Source of the DNA: Paenibacillus uliginis N3/975
Lineage (GTDB): Bacteria > Bacillota > Bacilli > Paenibacillales > Paenibacillaceae
Assembly: GCF_900177425.1 (NCBI RefSeq)
Contig: NZ_LT840184.1
Coordinates: forward strand, 2,904,568-2,968,567
Length of the DNA: 64,000 nt
Direction of reading: 5' to 3'
Shown here: piece by piece, positions 18,427-26,400 of the stretch
Position numbering within the stretch: position 1 is the first letter of the stretch
How the letters are laid out: every line of letters begins with the position of its first letter
Notes under the pieces: model-generated
Seen by the model: the letters and a program-made list of their open reading frames with translations, nothing else
Told to the model about the DNA's origin: nothing
Databases searched by the model: none
Translations under genes and position numbers: made by a program

Positions 18427-18810
18427 ATGAAAATAATAATATCCAACGCATCGAGCGACCCAATTTACATACAGATCATGAACCAGATTAGGCAGAGTAT
18501 CCTGAGCGGTGAATTGAATGCAGGAGAGAGCCTGCCTTCCATTAGACAGCTTGCCAAGGATCTGCAAGTTAGTGTTATTACGACTAAGCGTGCCTATGAA
18601 GAGTTAGAGAAAGAGGAGCTAATCGACTCTGTTGTAGGTAAAGGTTGTTTCGTATCCGGAGCAAACAAAGATTTTATTCGGGAGCAGCGAATGAAACGAC
18701 TAGAGGAGAAAATGTTAGAAATCATTCGAGAAAGCAACGAATTAAGCATGAGTCAGCAAGATTTAATCAATCATCTGGCTTTATTATTCGAGGAGGAAGA
18801 GACACCATGA
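18427..18810 (+). CDS. GntR-family regulator, YtrA subfamily
   Basis: 127 residues, the short YtrA type without an effector domain. It opens with SSDPIYIQIMNQIRQSILSG, then the winged helix SLPSIRQLAKDLQVSVITTKRAYEELE (two parts of the motif) and a wing GKGCFVSG. A C-terminal helix (about 80-125) serves for dimerisation. YtrA-type repressors control ABC transporter operons that respond to cell-wall antibiotics or other membrane stress. The gene overlaps the next by ATGA, and a palindrome lies over its own promoter. Confidence 0.88.
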   Translation: MKIIISNASSDPIYIQIMNQIRQSILSGELNAGESLPSIRQLAKDLQVSVITTKRAYEELEKEELIDSVVGKGCFVSGANKDFIREQRMKRLEEKMLEIIRESNELSMSQQDLINHLALLFEEEETP

Positions 18811-19673
18811 ATGCGATTGAATTACGAAATTTAACCAAAGTTTTCCAGGAATTTACAGTCGATCATGTATCTTTGGATGTGAAACAAGGCTACATAACCG
18901 GACTTATAGGTCCGAATGGCGTTGGTAAAAGCACCTTGATTAAGATGATGCTCGGCATGATCCATCCCGACTCCGGGAGCATCAAAATACTAGGCTGTGA
19001 TATGCCGAAACAAGAGATTGACATTAAACAGCGCATCGGTATTGTATCAGATGATTGCTTCTATTATGAGCATCTTACGATTCGCGACACGGGAAAGATG
19101 ATCGCACCTTTTTATAAGAAATGGAACGATAAGAAGTTTAAAAGCTATCTTGAACAATTCGAGTTGTCTCCCAAGAAGAAGGTTAAAGATTTATCCAAGG
19201 GGATGAAAGTCAAGTTATCCCTTGCTGTTGCGTTATCGCATGAGGCTGAGCTCCTCATCATGGATGAGCCTACCTCTGGACTTGATCCAGTGTTTAGAAG
19301 GGAATTACTCGACCTGCTTGCGGATATGATGCAGGACGAGAGAAATTCAATTATTTTCTCGTCCCATATTACAACAGATTTAGATCGTATTGCTGACTAC
19401 ATAGCTTTCATAAATCGTGGAAAGCTCATTTTCAATGAGGCGAAAGATGAAGTGCTGGAGAGATACGCCATTGTAAAAGGTGACTCACAACTACTCGATT
19501 CAGATATTCGAAACAAATTTGTCGGGATTCGTGAGACTGCTGTTGGTTTTGAGGGCTTAATAGACAATAAGCAGGAGGTCGAACAGTTGTTTGGAAATTA
19601 TGCCGTGTTCGAAAAACCCTCCTTAGAAGAAATCATATATTTCACCACCAAGGGAGGCCGCACTTATGCTTAA
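18807..19673 (+). CDS. ABC transporter ATP-binding protein
   Basis: 288 residues: Walker A GPNGVGKST (about 34-42), signature LSKGMKVKLSLAVAL, Walker B LLIMDEPTSGLD and H-loop SSHITTDLDRIAD. It resembles the YtrB/BcrA-type ATPases paired with ABC-2 permeases. ATG 18807 overlaps the stop of the GntR gene (ATGA), and AGGAGGAAGAG precedes it. The end overlaps the permease start by 8 bases. Together they probably form an export or sensing system for a membrane-active compound. Confidence 0.9.
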   Translation: MNAIELRNLTKVFQEFTVDHVSLDVKQGYITGLIGPNGVGKSTLIKMMLGMIHPDSGSIKILGCDMPKQEIDIKQRIGIVSDDCFYYEHLTIRDTGKMIAPFYKKWNDKKFKSYLEQFELSPKKKVKDLSKGMKVKLSLAVALSHEAELLIMDEPTSGLDPVFRRELLDLLADMMQDERNSIIFSSHITTDLDRIADYIAFINRGKLIFNEAKDEVLERYAIVKGDSQLLDSDIRNKFVGIRETAVGFEGLIDNKQEVEQLFGNYAVFEKPSLEEIIYFTTKGGRTYA

Positions 19674-20289
19674 CTTACTCCGTAAAGACTTCATCGCTTT
19701 GAAGAGCTCACTTGGAATGCTTATCTTATGTCTGGCTTTATTCAGTATTTTTTTTATACCAAAACATGATATGTCTATTTTTACTGTGGGTTTCACTGTA
19801 GCTCTCGCCGCAGTTAATATGAGTACGATGATAGATGTCAGAAATAATAACCATAATTTTCTAATTACACTGCCGATTAGCCGAAAGCATATTGTTCTTG
19901 CCAAATACATAACAGCCATTATTGGTTCGCTTTTTGGAGTCCTTGCTTCCTATGGGATTCACTTGCTCGTTAAACTAGCATTCCCACAGCTTAACAAACC
20001 AGACTTTTCGATCACGGGTCTGCTAGTTCCAATAGGAATGATACTTGTTCTTATTTCTATTTATTTGCCGCTTTTTTATACACTTAGTAAAAAAGGAGCT
20101 GAAATTATCAATGTTGTGTTTTTGATAAGCCTGATTGTTCTGATGAATCCTGGAGCTATGTTGATGATGATGAGCGAGGAAAGCTTTATCAGTGGTCAAA
20201 TTTTATTTCTTATTTCAATCGGGATTTTACTGTTACTCATAGCTTCCTATTACTTAACTGTATATCTGTTTACTAGAAAGGACTTGTAG
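19666..20289 (+). CDS. ABC-2 type transporter permease
   Basis: 207 residues with about six predicted membrane helices (for example MLILCLALFSIFFIP, IGMILVLISIYLPLFYTL, FLISIGILLLLIASYYL) and the typical opening MLNLLRKDFIALKSS of ABC-2 permeases. It is translationally coupled to the ATPase by an 8-base overlap. It forms the membrane part of the transporter; the substrate is unknown. Confidence 0.85.
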   Translation: MLNLLRKDFIALKSSLGMLILCLALFSIFFIPKHDMSIFTVGFTVALAAVNMSTMIDVRNNNHNFLITLPISRKHIVLAKYITAIIGSLFGVLASYGIHLLVKLAFPQLNKPDFSITGLLVPIGMILVLISIYLPLFYTLSKKGAEIINVVFLISLIVLMNPGAMLMMMSEESFISGQILFLISIGILLLLIASYYLTVYLFTRKDL

Positions 20290-20302
20290 GAGGGCTATTC
20301 AA

Positions 20303-20596
20303 ATGACAGACACACAAAAAAAACAAATAAAAAGTTGGATGATTACCCTTGGCGCTTTTCTCCTTATGCATATATACTTTATCGCCGTTGATGGCACATC
20401 ATGGGTACCGAAGATGAATGATTCGGGCAATTTAGGAAACAGGTTTTTTCAATGGATTTTGCAAGGGGATCTTTTCACGGAATGGATTACTCCTTATAGC
20501 TACCCATTTTTTAACTTGGTCACCGTGATTAGCACCGTTGCTGTACTTATAGCAGCAGTATCATACATCTTTTCTAGCATTTTTTCCAAAAATTAA
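20303..20596 (+). CDS. Small two-helix membrane protein, paralogue A
   Basis: 97 residues, not recognised. It begins MTDTQKKQIKSWMITLGAFL with a membrane helix at about 12-30 and a second at about 70-92. A middle motif LFTEWITPYSYPFFN is shared with the 97-residue protein at 21579-21872 (LFTEWFTPYNTPEFN there), and the start (DTQKK) and end (FS-K) also match. The two copies flank the CPBP protein. AGGAGGGC precedes the start. Likely an accessory component of the transporter or protease; the function is unknown. Confidence 0.75.
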   Translation: MTDTQKKQIKSWMITLGAFLLMHIYFIAVDGTSWVPKMNDSGNLGNRFFQWILQGDLFTEWITPYSYPFFNLVTVISTVAVLIAAVSYIFSSIFSKN

Positions 20597-20634
20597 GCGA
20601 GAAATCAAAAAAATCGTCATGGAGAGATTAATAT

Positions 20635-21507
20635 ATGAAGTGGATACTTTTGGTACTCGTCGGATGGTCAACATTAGTCGTGGGTCTGTTCCTAGGTGCT
20701 CTTTCCGGTGATATTGCTGAACAGTTGTTCGGCTTATCAAGAAATTCTCAATCATTCGTTAAGGGTTTAGTAATGAGTGGGCTGGTTGTTCCGGTTATTT
20801 TGTATTTGTATCCGCACGTCTATAAGCTAACTGGTGTTAAACCTAAAACACCAGTATATTCCTGGAAAAGACTTCATCACTTTATTACTGGGGTTCTCTT
20901 GGCAATTGCACTGGCTTCATTAGGTTTCATAATAGCTAGTTCTCAAGGGTGGATCGTCATTGAACAATGGCATAATCCCGATCAGTGGCTTGCTGCGCTG
21001 CTTATCAATGTTATCATTGCTTTTCTATATGAAGCTTTACCAGAGGAATTAGGATTGCGAGGCATGCTGTATGATGTCTTGCGTCATCGATTCGCGGCTT
21101 GGCTAGCTGTATTATTTCAAATTATTTTATTTATACTTGTCCCTATTACAGTTACCCAGCTTCAAGTGCTCTTTGGTCTTGCTCCCGGAAACATCATTAA
21201 CTTGCCTTATATCATATTAATTCTAACCTTTGGAATATGTTTGCAGCTGCTCCGTCTATGGACCGGGAGTCTCTGGGCGTCGATTGGTTTTCACATCGCA
21301 TACTTAGAAATCTCGAGGTTTGTCATATTTGAACATGGATATGGAGGACAGATCATAACCTACTACGAACCAGTGCCCGGATTCGGCGGGTTATTCACAA
21401 TCTGTATGATTATTATTGGGGGTATCATTGTATCACTCGTTATACTAGGTGTGAAGCGTTTTATACGGAAAAGTGAAGGGCGACATAAAACTGCTCGATT
21501 CAGCTAA
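20635..21507 (+). CDS. CPBP-family intramembrane protease/immunity-type membrane protein
   Basis: 290 residues, about eight predicted membrane segments. The CPBP (Abi/Rce1-like) motif 1 is LPEELGLRGMLYDVLRHR (about 138-155), with the EE..R pattern, and motif 3 is the FHIAYLEISR segment (about 220-230). These proteins are membrane metalloproteases; in Gram-positive bacteria many are immunity proteins next to bacteriocin or ABC genes. GGAGAG precedes the ATG. It sits between two paralogous 97-residue membrane proteins in the GntR/ABC operon. Confidence 0.8.
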   Translation: MKWILLVLVGWSTLVVGLFLGALSGDIAEQLFGLSRNSQSFVKGLVMSGLVVPVILYLYPHVYKLTGVKPKTPVYSWKRLHHFITGVLLAIALASLGFIIASSQGWIVIEQWHNPDQWLAALLINVIIAFLYEALPEELGLRGMLYDVLRHRFAAWLAVLFQIILFILVPITVTQLQVLFGLAPGNIINLPYIILILTFGICLQLLRLWTGSLWASIGFHIAYLEISRFVIFEHGYGGQIITYYEPVPGFGGLFTICMIIIGGIIVSLVILGVKRFIRKSEGRHKTARFS

Positions 21508-21578
21508 CTTTGTCGGGATTCGCGGGAGGCCGCACAGTTGTATGGTCAAAGTGATAACTAAAAAGGAGAACTAGTCAA

Positions 21579-21872
21579 ATGATAGATACACAAAAAAAGG
21601 GTCGTCCTCGAATAAAAGGTTGGATGATGACCCTTGCTGGGTTGCTTCTTATGCAATTATTCTTTATCGTCTGTGATATGTATTTCTGGTCACCGTACAG
21701 AGAATTCAAACCCGGAACATTAATTGGTAAAATTATTAATTCGAAGTTATTTACAGAATGGTTCACTCCATATAACACACCTGAATTTAATGTATTTACG
21801 GGATTTTTTGGGGTTACATTACTCCCATCTGCTCTCATAGATGCAATAAAAGACATCTTTTCTAGAAAATGA
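21579..21872 (+). CDS. Small two-helix membrane protein, paralogue B
   Basis: 97 residues, clearly related to the protein at 20303-20596: DTQKK near the start, GWMMTLAGLLLMQLFFIV as first helix, LFTEWFTPYNTPEFN in the middle and IFSRK at the end. It arose by tandem duplication around the CPBP gene. AAAAAGGAGAAC precedes the start. Function unknown. Confidence 0.75.
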   Translation: MIDTQKKGRPRIKGWMMTLAGLLLMQLFFIVCDMYFWSPYREFKPGTLIGKIINSKLFTEWFTPYNTPEFNVFTGFFGVTLLPSALIDAIKDIFSRK

Positions 21873-22123
21873 ATCCATTTTTGAAGAGGAACGAGCTATT
21901 ATAATGATAAACTAAATGCCAGGTGAATTATGGATGAAAACTTATTTGTGGAATTGCGACATAAAATTGTCCGATGAACAATTACGGATAGACTCAAAGT
22001 GGAAAAAAATTAAATAAGAAAAAGGCTCTAGTTGATTCGTCTCATTGTGAGACAGGGATCAAATCGCCCCCAGTTCCTCCACAAGGCCGGACAAGAGGAG
22101 TCACGAGCTTCAATGCATAAAAT

Positions 22124-22269
22124 GCTGCGTAGATCGCGGCTTTTTTTGTTTTAACGATATAAGTTCTAGTCGATCATTCATCAAATGTCAGAGGACAAGA
22201 ACTTGCATCCTTAGCCGATTAGATGATTGTCTAATGTTATTCAACACCGGCAGCCTATTATACTAACGG
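22124..22269 (+). repeat. Dispersed hairpin repeat, copy A
   Basis: This part of a 570-base gene-free gap contains a terminator-like hairpin (GCTGCG 22124-22129, CGCGGC 22135-22140, then T7), GTTTTAACGAT, an imperfect AAGTTCT/GACAAGAACTT inverted repeat, GTCAGAGGACAAGAA (22187-22201), CGATTAGATGATTGTCTAATG (22216-22236; 20-base core shared) and CTAACGG. The same blocks occur in copy B at 29437-29598, in changed order for one block. Upstream part of the gap (21873-22123) shows nothing clear. Confidence 0.6.
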
Positions 22270-22441
22270 TTTTCTCCAAAACCAACCTTATTTCCTCATG
22301 TATGTAAAAGTCATAAAATATATATGCTATTATGATAAGCTACTATAACTTAAAATTATACTTGTAATATATGAGCAAAATCAGTTCAATACTTAAATAA
22401 AAGATATATCGTTTTTCAGTTAAAAGAAATGAGGACATCGT

Positions 22442-24940
22442 ATGCGTTACCTTTACGAATTTATCGAGCATCAGGATGATATGCCATTCAAGCTGTTTGT
22501 CAACAGCGTTAAGCATATTCAATTTCACTGGCATAAAGAGGTGGAAATTCTCTACGTTCTCCAAGGATCTGTTATCATGTACCTTGACCAGAAGCAGTAT
22601 ACTCTGAATCAGGACGATGTCATTGTGGTGAACAGCATGTCGGTCCATAAATTTGAGGGGAGTAGCCATGACAATATATTATTAACACTTCAGTTTGGTC
22701 CGGAGTGGCTGTACAATAACGTTTTCATTTCCTGTAATTCAACGACTGAGGCTGAACCGAACGGCTTCCGATTTGACACCATCAAGCACGATCTTGCAAA
22801 GATGGTATGGGAGATGAACAAGAAAACACCAGGTTATCGAAGCTACACGCTGGGGAGGCTTCAAACGTTATGCGGACATTTACTGCGATATTTTTCGGAG
22901 GGAATAAACTCGGAAGCTGAAGAAGGCAGCAAGAGCTATGACTATAAAAGGCTGAATCGGGTTCTTACCTATATCGATCAAAACTACAAAGAGAAGATTA
23001 CGCTGCAGACGATGGCGGAACAAGAGCACTTAAGCTTGCATTATTTTTCTCACTTTTTCACGGATAAAATCGGTATTCCTTTCCAAAAATATTTAACGCT
23101 GATCCGTTTGGAGAAGGCTCAGTCGGAGCTCTCGGGAAGTGAAAAGAGCATCACTGAAATTGCGATGGATTGCGGTTTTGCTAACGTAAAGTTATTCAAT
23201 AAGTATTTCAAGGAAAAGTACGGCTGTACACCAAGCTCGTATCGAGAAGCCACTATGGCACCTAATCAGGATAAGCCTAATCGGAAGCCGCTCACTTACG
23301 ACGAGTCCTCAAGTGGAGACTATTATGAGTTAGATACGATCAATGCGATGGGGTCGTTATATCGTTACCTGGATCTGAAAACAAATCAAGATCAGGAGGC
23401 AGTCAACCCTTTAACACCTATTGTTACGGACCACGAGCAGATACGGATTCAGACAGGCATGTCGTCAAGAGGGTACGATAAGCACTGGAATATTACCACA
23501 ACCGCAGGCAGGGCAGTTGAAGGACTGCGTGATGACTGGCGTCGTCAGCTTTCTGAACTTGTAGGACGAATCCCATTTAAATATATTCGTTTCCACGGCA
23601 TCTTTAATGATGAGATGATGGTATATAACGAAGAGGATGACGGCACCCCAGTCTATAACTGGGCTTATGTTGACAAGCTTTATGACTTTCTTCTTGGGCT
23701 GGGGATCAGGCCATTTGTGGAGCTCGGTTTTATGCCGACCCTGCTCAGCCGTTCCAACGAAACCGTATTCTGGTGGAAAGGGAATATTTCCCCTCCAGCC
23801 GATAAGGAAAAATGGAAGGCGCTTGTTCGTGAGTTCGTTCGGCATTGCATAAATCGGTACGGGGTTGAGGAAGTAAAGCAATGGTACTTCGAAGTGTGGA
23901 ACGAGCCGGACTTATCTGGAGTTTGCTGGGCAGGGAGAAAAGAGGAGTACTTTTCTTTTTATGAATCTACAGTCCGAGTGATCAAGTCAATTCTTCCAGA
24001 ACTAAAAGTAGGAGGCCCTGCTTTAGGTTATGGTTCACTTTGGAACGACACATGGGCTGAAGAGTTTATGGAATACTGCCGGAAGCATCAAGTACCGCTA
24101 GATTTCTTTTCCTTTCATATATATTCGGAATATCCTCAGCTTAAAGCTGAGAATCATATTTTAACGAAGATGATGCCGCCTTCTTTTTATAAAGAAAGCA
24201 TACATCGGCTGCAGCAAAAAATGGAGCTCACCTCTTTCCGTGATTTGGAGCTGCATATTACCGAATGGAACTTTTCGCTCTATGACCGGCATCTGCTGCA
24301 CGATACCATGTTCATGGCTCCATTCGTCATTTATCATGCGATGAATACGCTGGGAGACGTGAAGGCAATGGCTTTTTGGTGCTTTACTGATGTGTTTGAG
24401 GAAAGTATTGTTCCTTCCTCTCCGTTTTATGGAGGTTTTGGTTTGATGAATAGAGATGGACTTAAGAAGCCGAGCTATTACGCTTTTGAGTTTCTTCAGA
24501 GACTGGGTGAAGAGTTAATCGTTAAAGGGGACGGTTATGTAGGCACTCAAAAAAGTGACGGGAGCATGCAACTTCTGCTGTATCATTACGTCCATGTGGA
24601 TCATCTGTTTTCAAGCGGAGACTGGTCGGAGTTGTCCAATCTTAACCGTTACGAAGTGTTCGAAGAGAAAGGCAACAAAGTTTTTCAAATAAACATTTCT
24701 CATCTTTCAGGAACCTATAAATGCACAAGTTATCAATTGGATCGAGATCATGGCTCCGTTTTTGACGAGTGGGTTCGCATGGGGGCTCCGGTATTTTTGA
24801 CGGAGGAGGAGCTTGCGTATCTTCACGGAAGAAGCGGCCCGGTTATCCGGACAGAGATATTACAGGATAAAAGCTGGCAGAAAGAAATTAATCTTCCTCC
24901 ACATGGTATATTATTACTCACATTGGAGAAACAATTTTAA
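22442..24940 (+). CDS. AraC-type regulator fused to a GH39 glycoside hydrolase
   Basis: 832 residues. Residues 1-160 form a cupin sensor (KHIQFHWHKEVEILYVLQGS). Residues 175-275 are a double helix-turn-helix (ITLQTMAEQEHLSLHYFSHFF, then ITEIAMDCGFANVKLFNKYF). Residues about 290-830 are a GH39 beta-xylosidase-like barrel, with the acid/base Glu in FEVWNEPDL and the likely nucleophile Glu in LHITEWNFS. So a DNA-binding sensor and a glycosidase-type sugar-binding barrel sit in one chain. No signal peptide, so it acts in the cytoplasm. It may use the barrel for sensing, catalysis or both. It probably controls the PTS/GH3 genes downstream. Confidence 0.9.
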   Translation: MRYLYEFIEHQDDMPFKLFVNSVKHIQFHWHKEVEILYVLQGSVIMYLDQKQYTLNQDDVIVVNSMSVHKFEGSSHDNILLTLQFGPEWLYNNVFISCNSTTEAEPNGFRFDTIKHDLAKMVWEMNKKTPGYRSYTLGRLQTLCGHLLRYFSEGINSEAEEGSKSYDYKRLNRVLTYIDQNYKEKITLQTMAEQEHLSLHYFSHFFTDKIGIPFQKYLTLIRLEKAQSELSGSEKSITEIAMDCGFANVKLFNKYFKEKYGCTPSSYREATMAPNQDKPNRKPLTYDESSSGDYYELDTINAMGSLYRYLDLKTNQDQEAVNPLTPIVTDHEQIRIQTGMSSRGYDKHWNITTTAGRAVEGLRDDWRRQLSELVGRIPFKYIRFHGIFNDEMMVYNEEDDGTPVYNWAYVDKLYDFLLGLGIRPFVELGFMPTLLSRSNETVFWWKGNISPPADKEKWKALVREFVRHCINRYGVEEVKQWYFEVWNEPDLSGVCWAGRKEEYFSFYESTVRVIKSILPELKVGGPALGYGSLWNDTWAEEFMEYCRKHQVPLDFFSFHIYSEYPQLKAENHILTKMMPPSFYKESIHRLQQKMELTSFRDLELHITEWNFSLYDRHLLHDTMFMAPFVIYHAMNTLGDVKAMAFWCFTDVFEESIVPSSPFYGGFGLMNRDGLKKPSYYAFEFLQRLGEELIVKGDGYVGTQKSDGSMQLLLYHYVHVDHLFSSGDWSELSNLNRYEVFEEKGNKVFQINISHLSGTYKCTSYQLDRDHGSVFDEWVRMGAPVFLTEEELAYLHGRSGPVIRTEILQDKSWQKEINLPPHGILLLTLEKQF

Positions 24941-24954
24941 AGACAATTTTCAAG

Positions 24955-24985
24955 AACACCACTCTATAATGAGGGGTGTTTTTTG
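24955..24985 (+). terminator. Terminator after the AraC-GH39 gene
   Basis: AACACCACTC (24955-24964) pairs with GAGGGGTGTT (24971-24980) around TATAAT, with T6 following. It separates this gene from the PTS gene. Confidence 0.8.
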
Positions 24986-25070
24986 TTATCTATCTTAAGT
25001 GGCACAGATGAGCAGGAATAAAAGATGTGAAGTGAACAAAAAACGACCATATGAGCGGCAATTTACAACA

Positions 25071-25084
25071 AGTAAGCGTTAACA
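25071..25084 (+). promoter_or_regulatory. Candidate catabolite-responsive element (cre)
   Basis: AGTAAGCGTTAACA matches the cre consensus TGWAANCGNTNWCA at 13 of 14 positions (only the first base differs). It lies 56 bases before the PTS EIIC start. CcpA binding here would repress beta-glucoside uptake when a preferred sugar is present. The match is seen; binding is inferred. Confidence 0.6.
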
Positions 25085-25139
25085 ATGAAATTTATACTAT
25101 AGTTGTGTCCACAAGAGAATTACAGGAGGGAATAAACAG

Positions 25140-26381
25140 ATGAAGCGTTTCATGAAATGGATGACGGAATCTTTTGCACCAAGATTGGAGGCGATTACAA
25201 ATAATATTTGGATAGCATCGATTCAAGAAGCCATTATGGTTGCGATACCAATGATTTTTATTGGCTCTATTATTACGTTGATTTCTATTTTGCAAGACTT
25301 TATTCCTGGAATGCCGGATTTATCACCAATCACAACCTTCAGCTTCGGTCTTCTCGGTTTGTTTATTGTATTTCTAACGCCTTATACCGTCATGGAAAAA
25401 AAGGAGCGTCACAAAATCAAGCTGCTCGCGGGAATGACCGGAATATCTTTATTCATCATGCTGCTTAATCCAACAATAAACGAGGACGGTACCATCCAGT
25501 TCATTCTTGAGCGTTTCGGTCCTTCGGGTATGGTTACGGCACTGATTGTAGGCGTCTTCGTCGCGGTTATAATGAATGTCTGCACAAAGATTTCTTTCTT
25601 TAAAAAAGGTTCTTCCATGCCAGAGTTTATTATGGATTGGTTTGACTTCCTGGTACCGATTGCCTTGATACTGGGCACAGGTTGGGTTCTTGTATATCAG
25701 CTTCACTTTGACATTTTTGGACTTATCGTGGGCGTGTTCGAACCTATTAATGCCATGGGGCAAAGCCTGTTTGGTTTTATTCTTTTCAATTTTATTGGGG
25801 TTGTGTTGTATTCCTTTGGGGTCAGCCCATGGGTTCTGATGCCAATATGGTATGCCATATGGATTCCAGCGATCGAGGAAAATGCCGCATTGGTGGCTCA
25901 GGGCCTGGATCCGGTCAACATTAATACATTTGAAACTTTCTTCTCCGGATGGCTTGGAATCGGAGGGATGGGTGCAACGTTGCCGCTTGTCATCTGGTTC
26001 CTGTTTGCCAGATCCAAAAAGCTGAAAGCCATTGGTAAAGCAACTTTAATTCCTTCCTTGTTCAATATTAACGAGCCTGTTGTATACGGGGCGCCAATCG
26101 CGTTCAATCCACTTTTGATGGTGCCCATGTGGATTAACGGTCTAATAACACCCATTGTCGTTTATTTGGCTCTTGATATGGGGTTAGCTCAAATTCCAAG
26201 TAAAATCTTTCAGCTGTGGTATACACCGATCGGTGTATCGACTTACATTATGTCCGGATTTAACGGACTGATTCTGCTCGCCGTCGTCTTGCTGATTGTG
26301 TTTGTCGTATGGTTTCCGTTTTTTAAACTGTATGATGCGCAGGAGCTAAAGAAAGAGCAGGAGTTACATGAAGAAGCTTGA
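25140..26381 (+). CDS. PTS EIIC component, cellobiose/lichenan type
   Basis: 413 residues with about ten membrane helices, matching the lactose/cellobiose EIIC family: opening SFAPRLEAITNNIWIASIQE, central NINTFETFFSGWLGIGG, and the substrate-site region SLFNINEPVVYGAPIAFNP, where the conserved NEP motif binds the sugar. It moves and phosphorylates beta-glucosides together with EIIA and EIIB, but no IIA or IIB gene is nearby, so it must use partners encoded elsewhere. CAGGAGGG precedes the start. The end is close to or overlaps the GH3 gene. Confidence 0.92.
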   Translation: MKRFMKWMTESFAPRLEAITNNIWIASIQEAIMVAIPMIFIGSIITLISILQDFIPGMPDLSPITTFSFGLLGLFIVFLTPYTVMEKKERHKIKLLAGMTGISLFIMLLNPTINEDGTIQFILERFGPSGMVTALIVGVFVAVIMNVCTKISFFKKGSSMPEFIMDWFDFLVPIALILGTGWVLVYQLHFDIFGLIVGVFEPINAMGQSLFGFILFNFIGVVLYSFGVSPWVLMPIWYAIWIPAIEENAALVAQGLDPVNINTFETFFSGWLGIGGMGATLPLVIWFLFARSKKLKAIGKATLIPSLFNINEPVVYGAPIAFNPLLMVPMWINGLITPIVVYLALDMGLAQIPSKIFQLWYTPIGVSTYIMSGFNGLILLAVVLLIVFVVWFPFFKLYDAQELKKEQELHEEA

Positions 26382-26400
26382 CATGAAAGGGTGGAAACAA

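Noticed and set aside
18645..18806. N-terminal extension of the ABC ATPase into the GntR gene
   Set aside because: This stretch is the GntR coding sequence in another frame; ATG 18807 with ATGA coupling and AGGAGG is the proper start.
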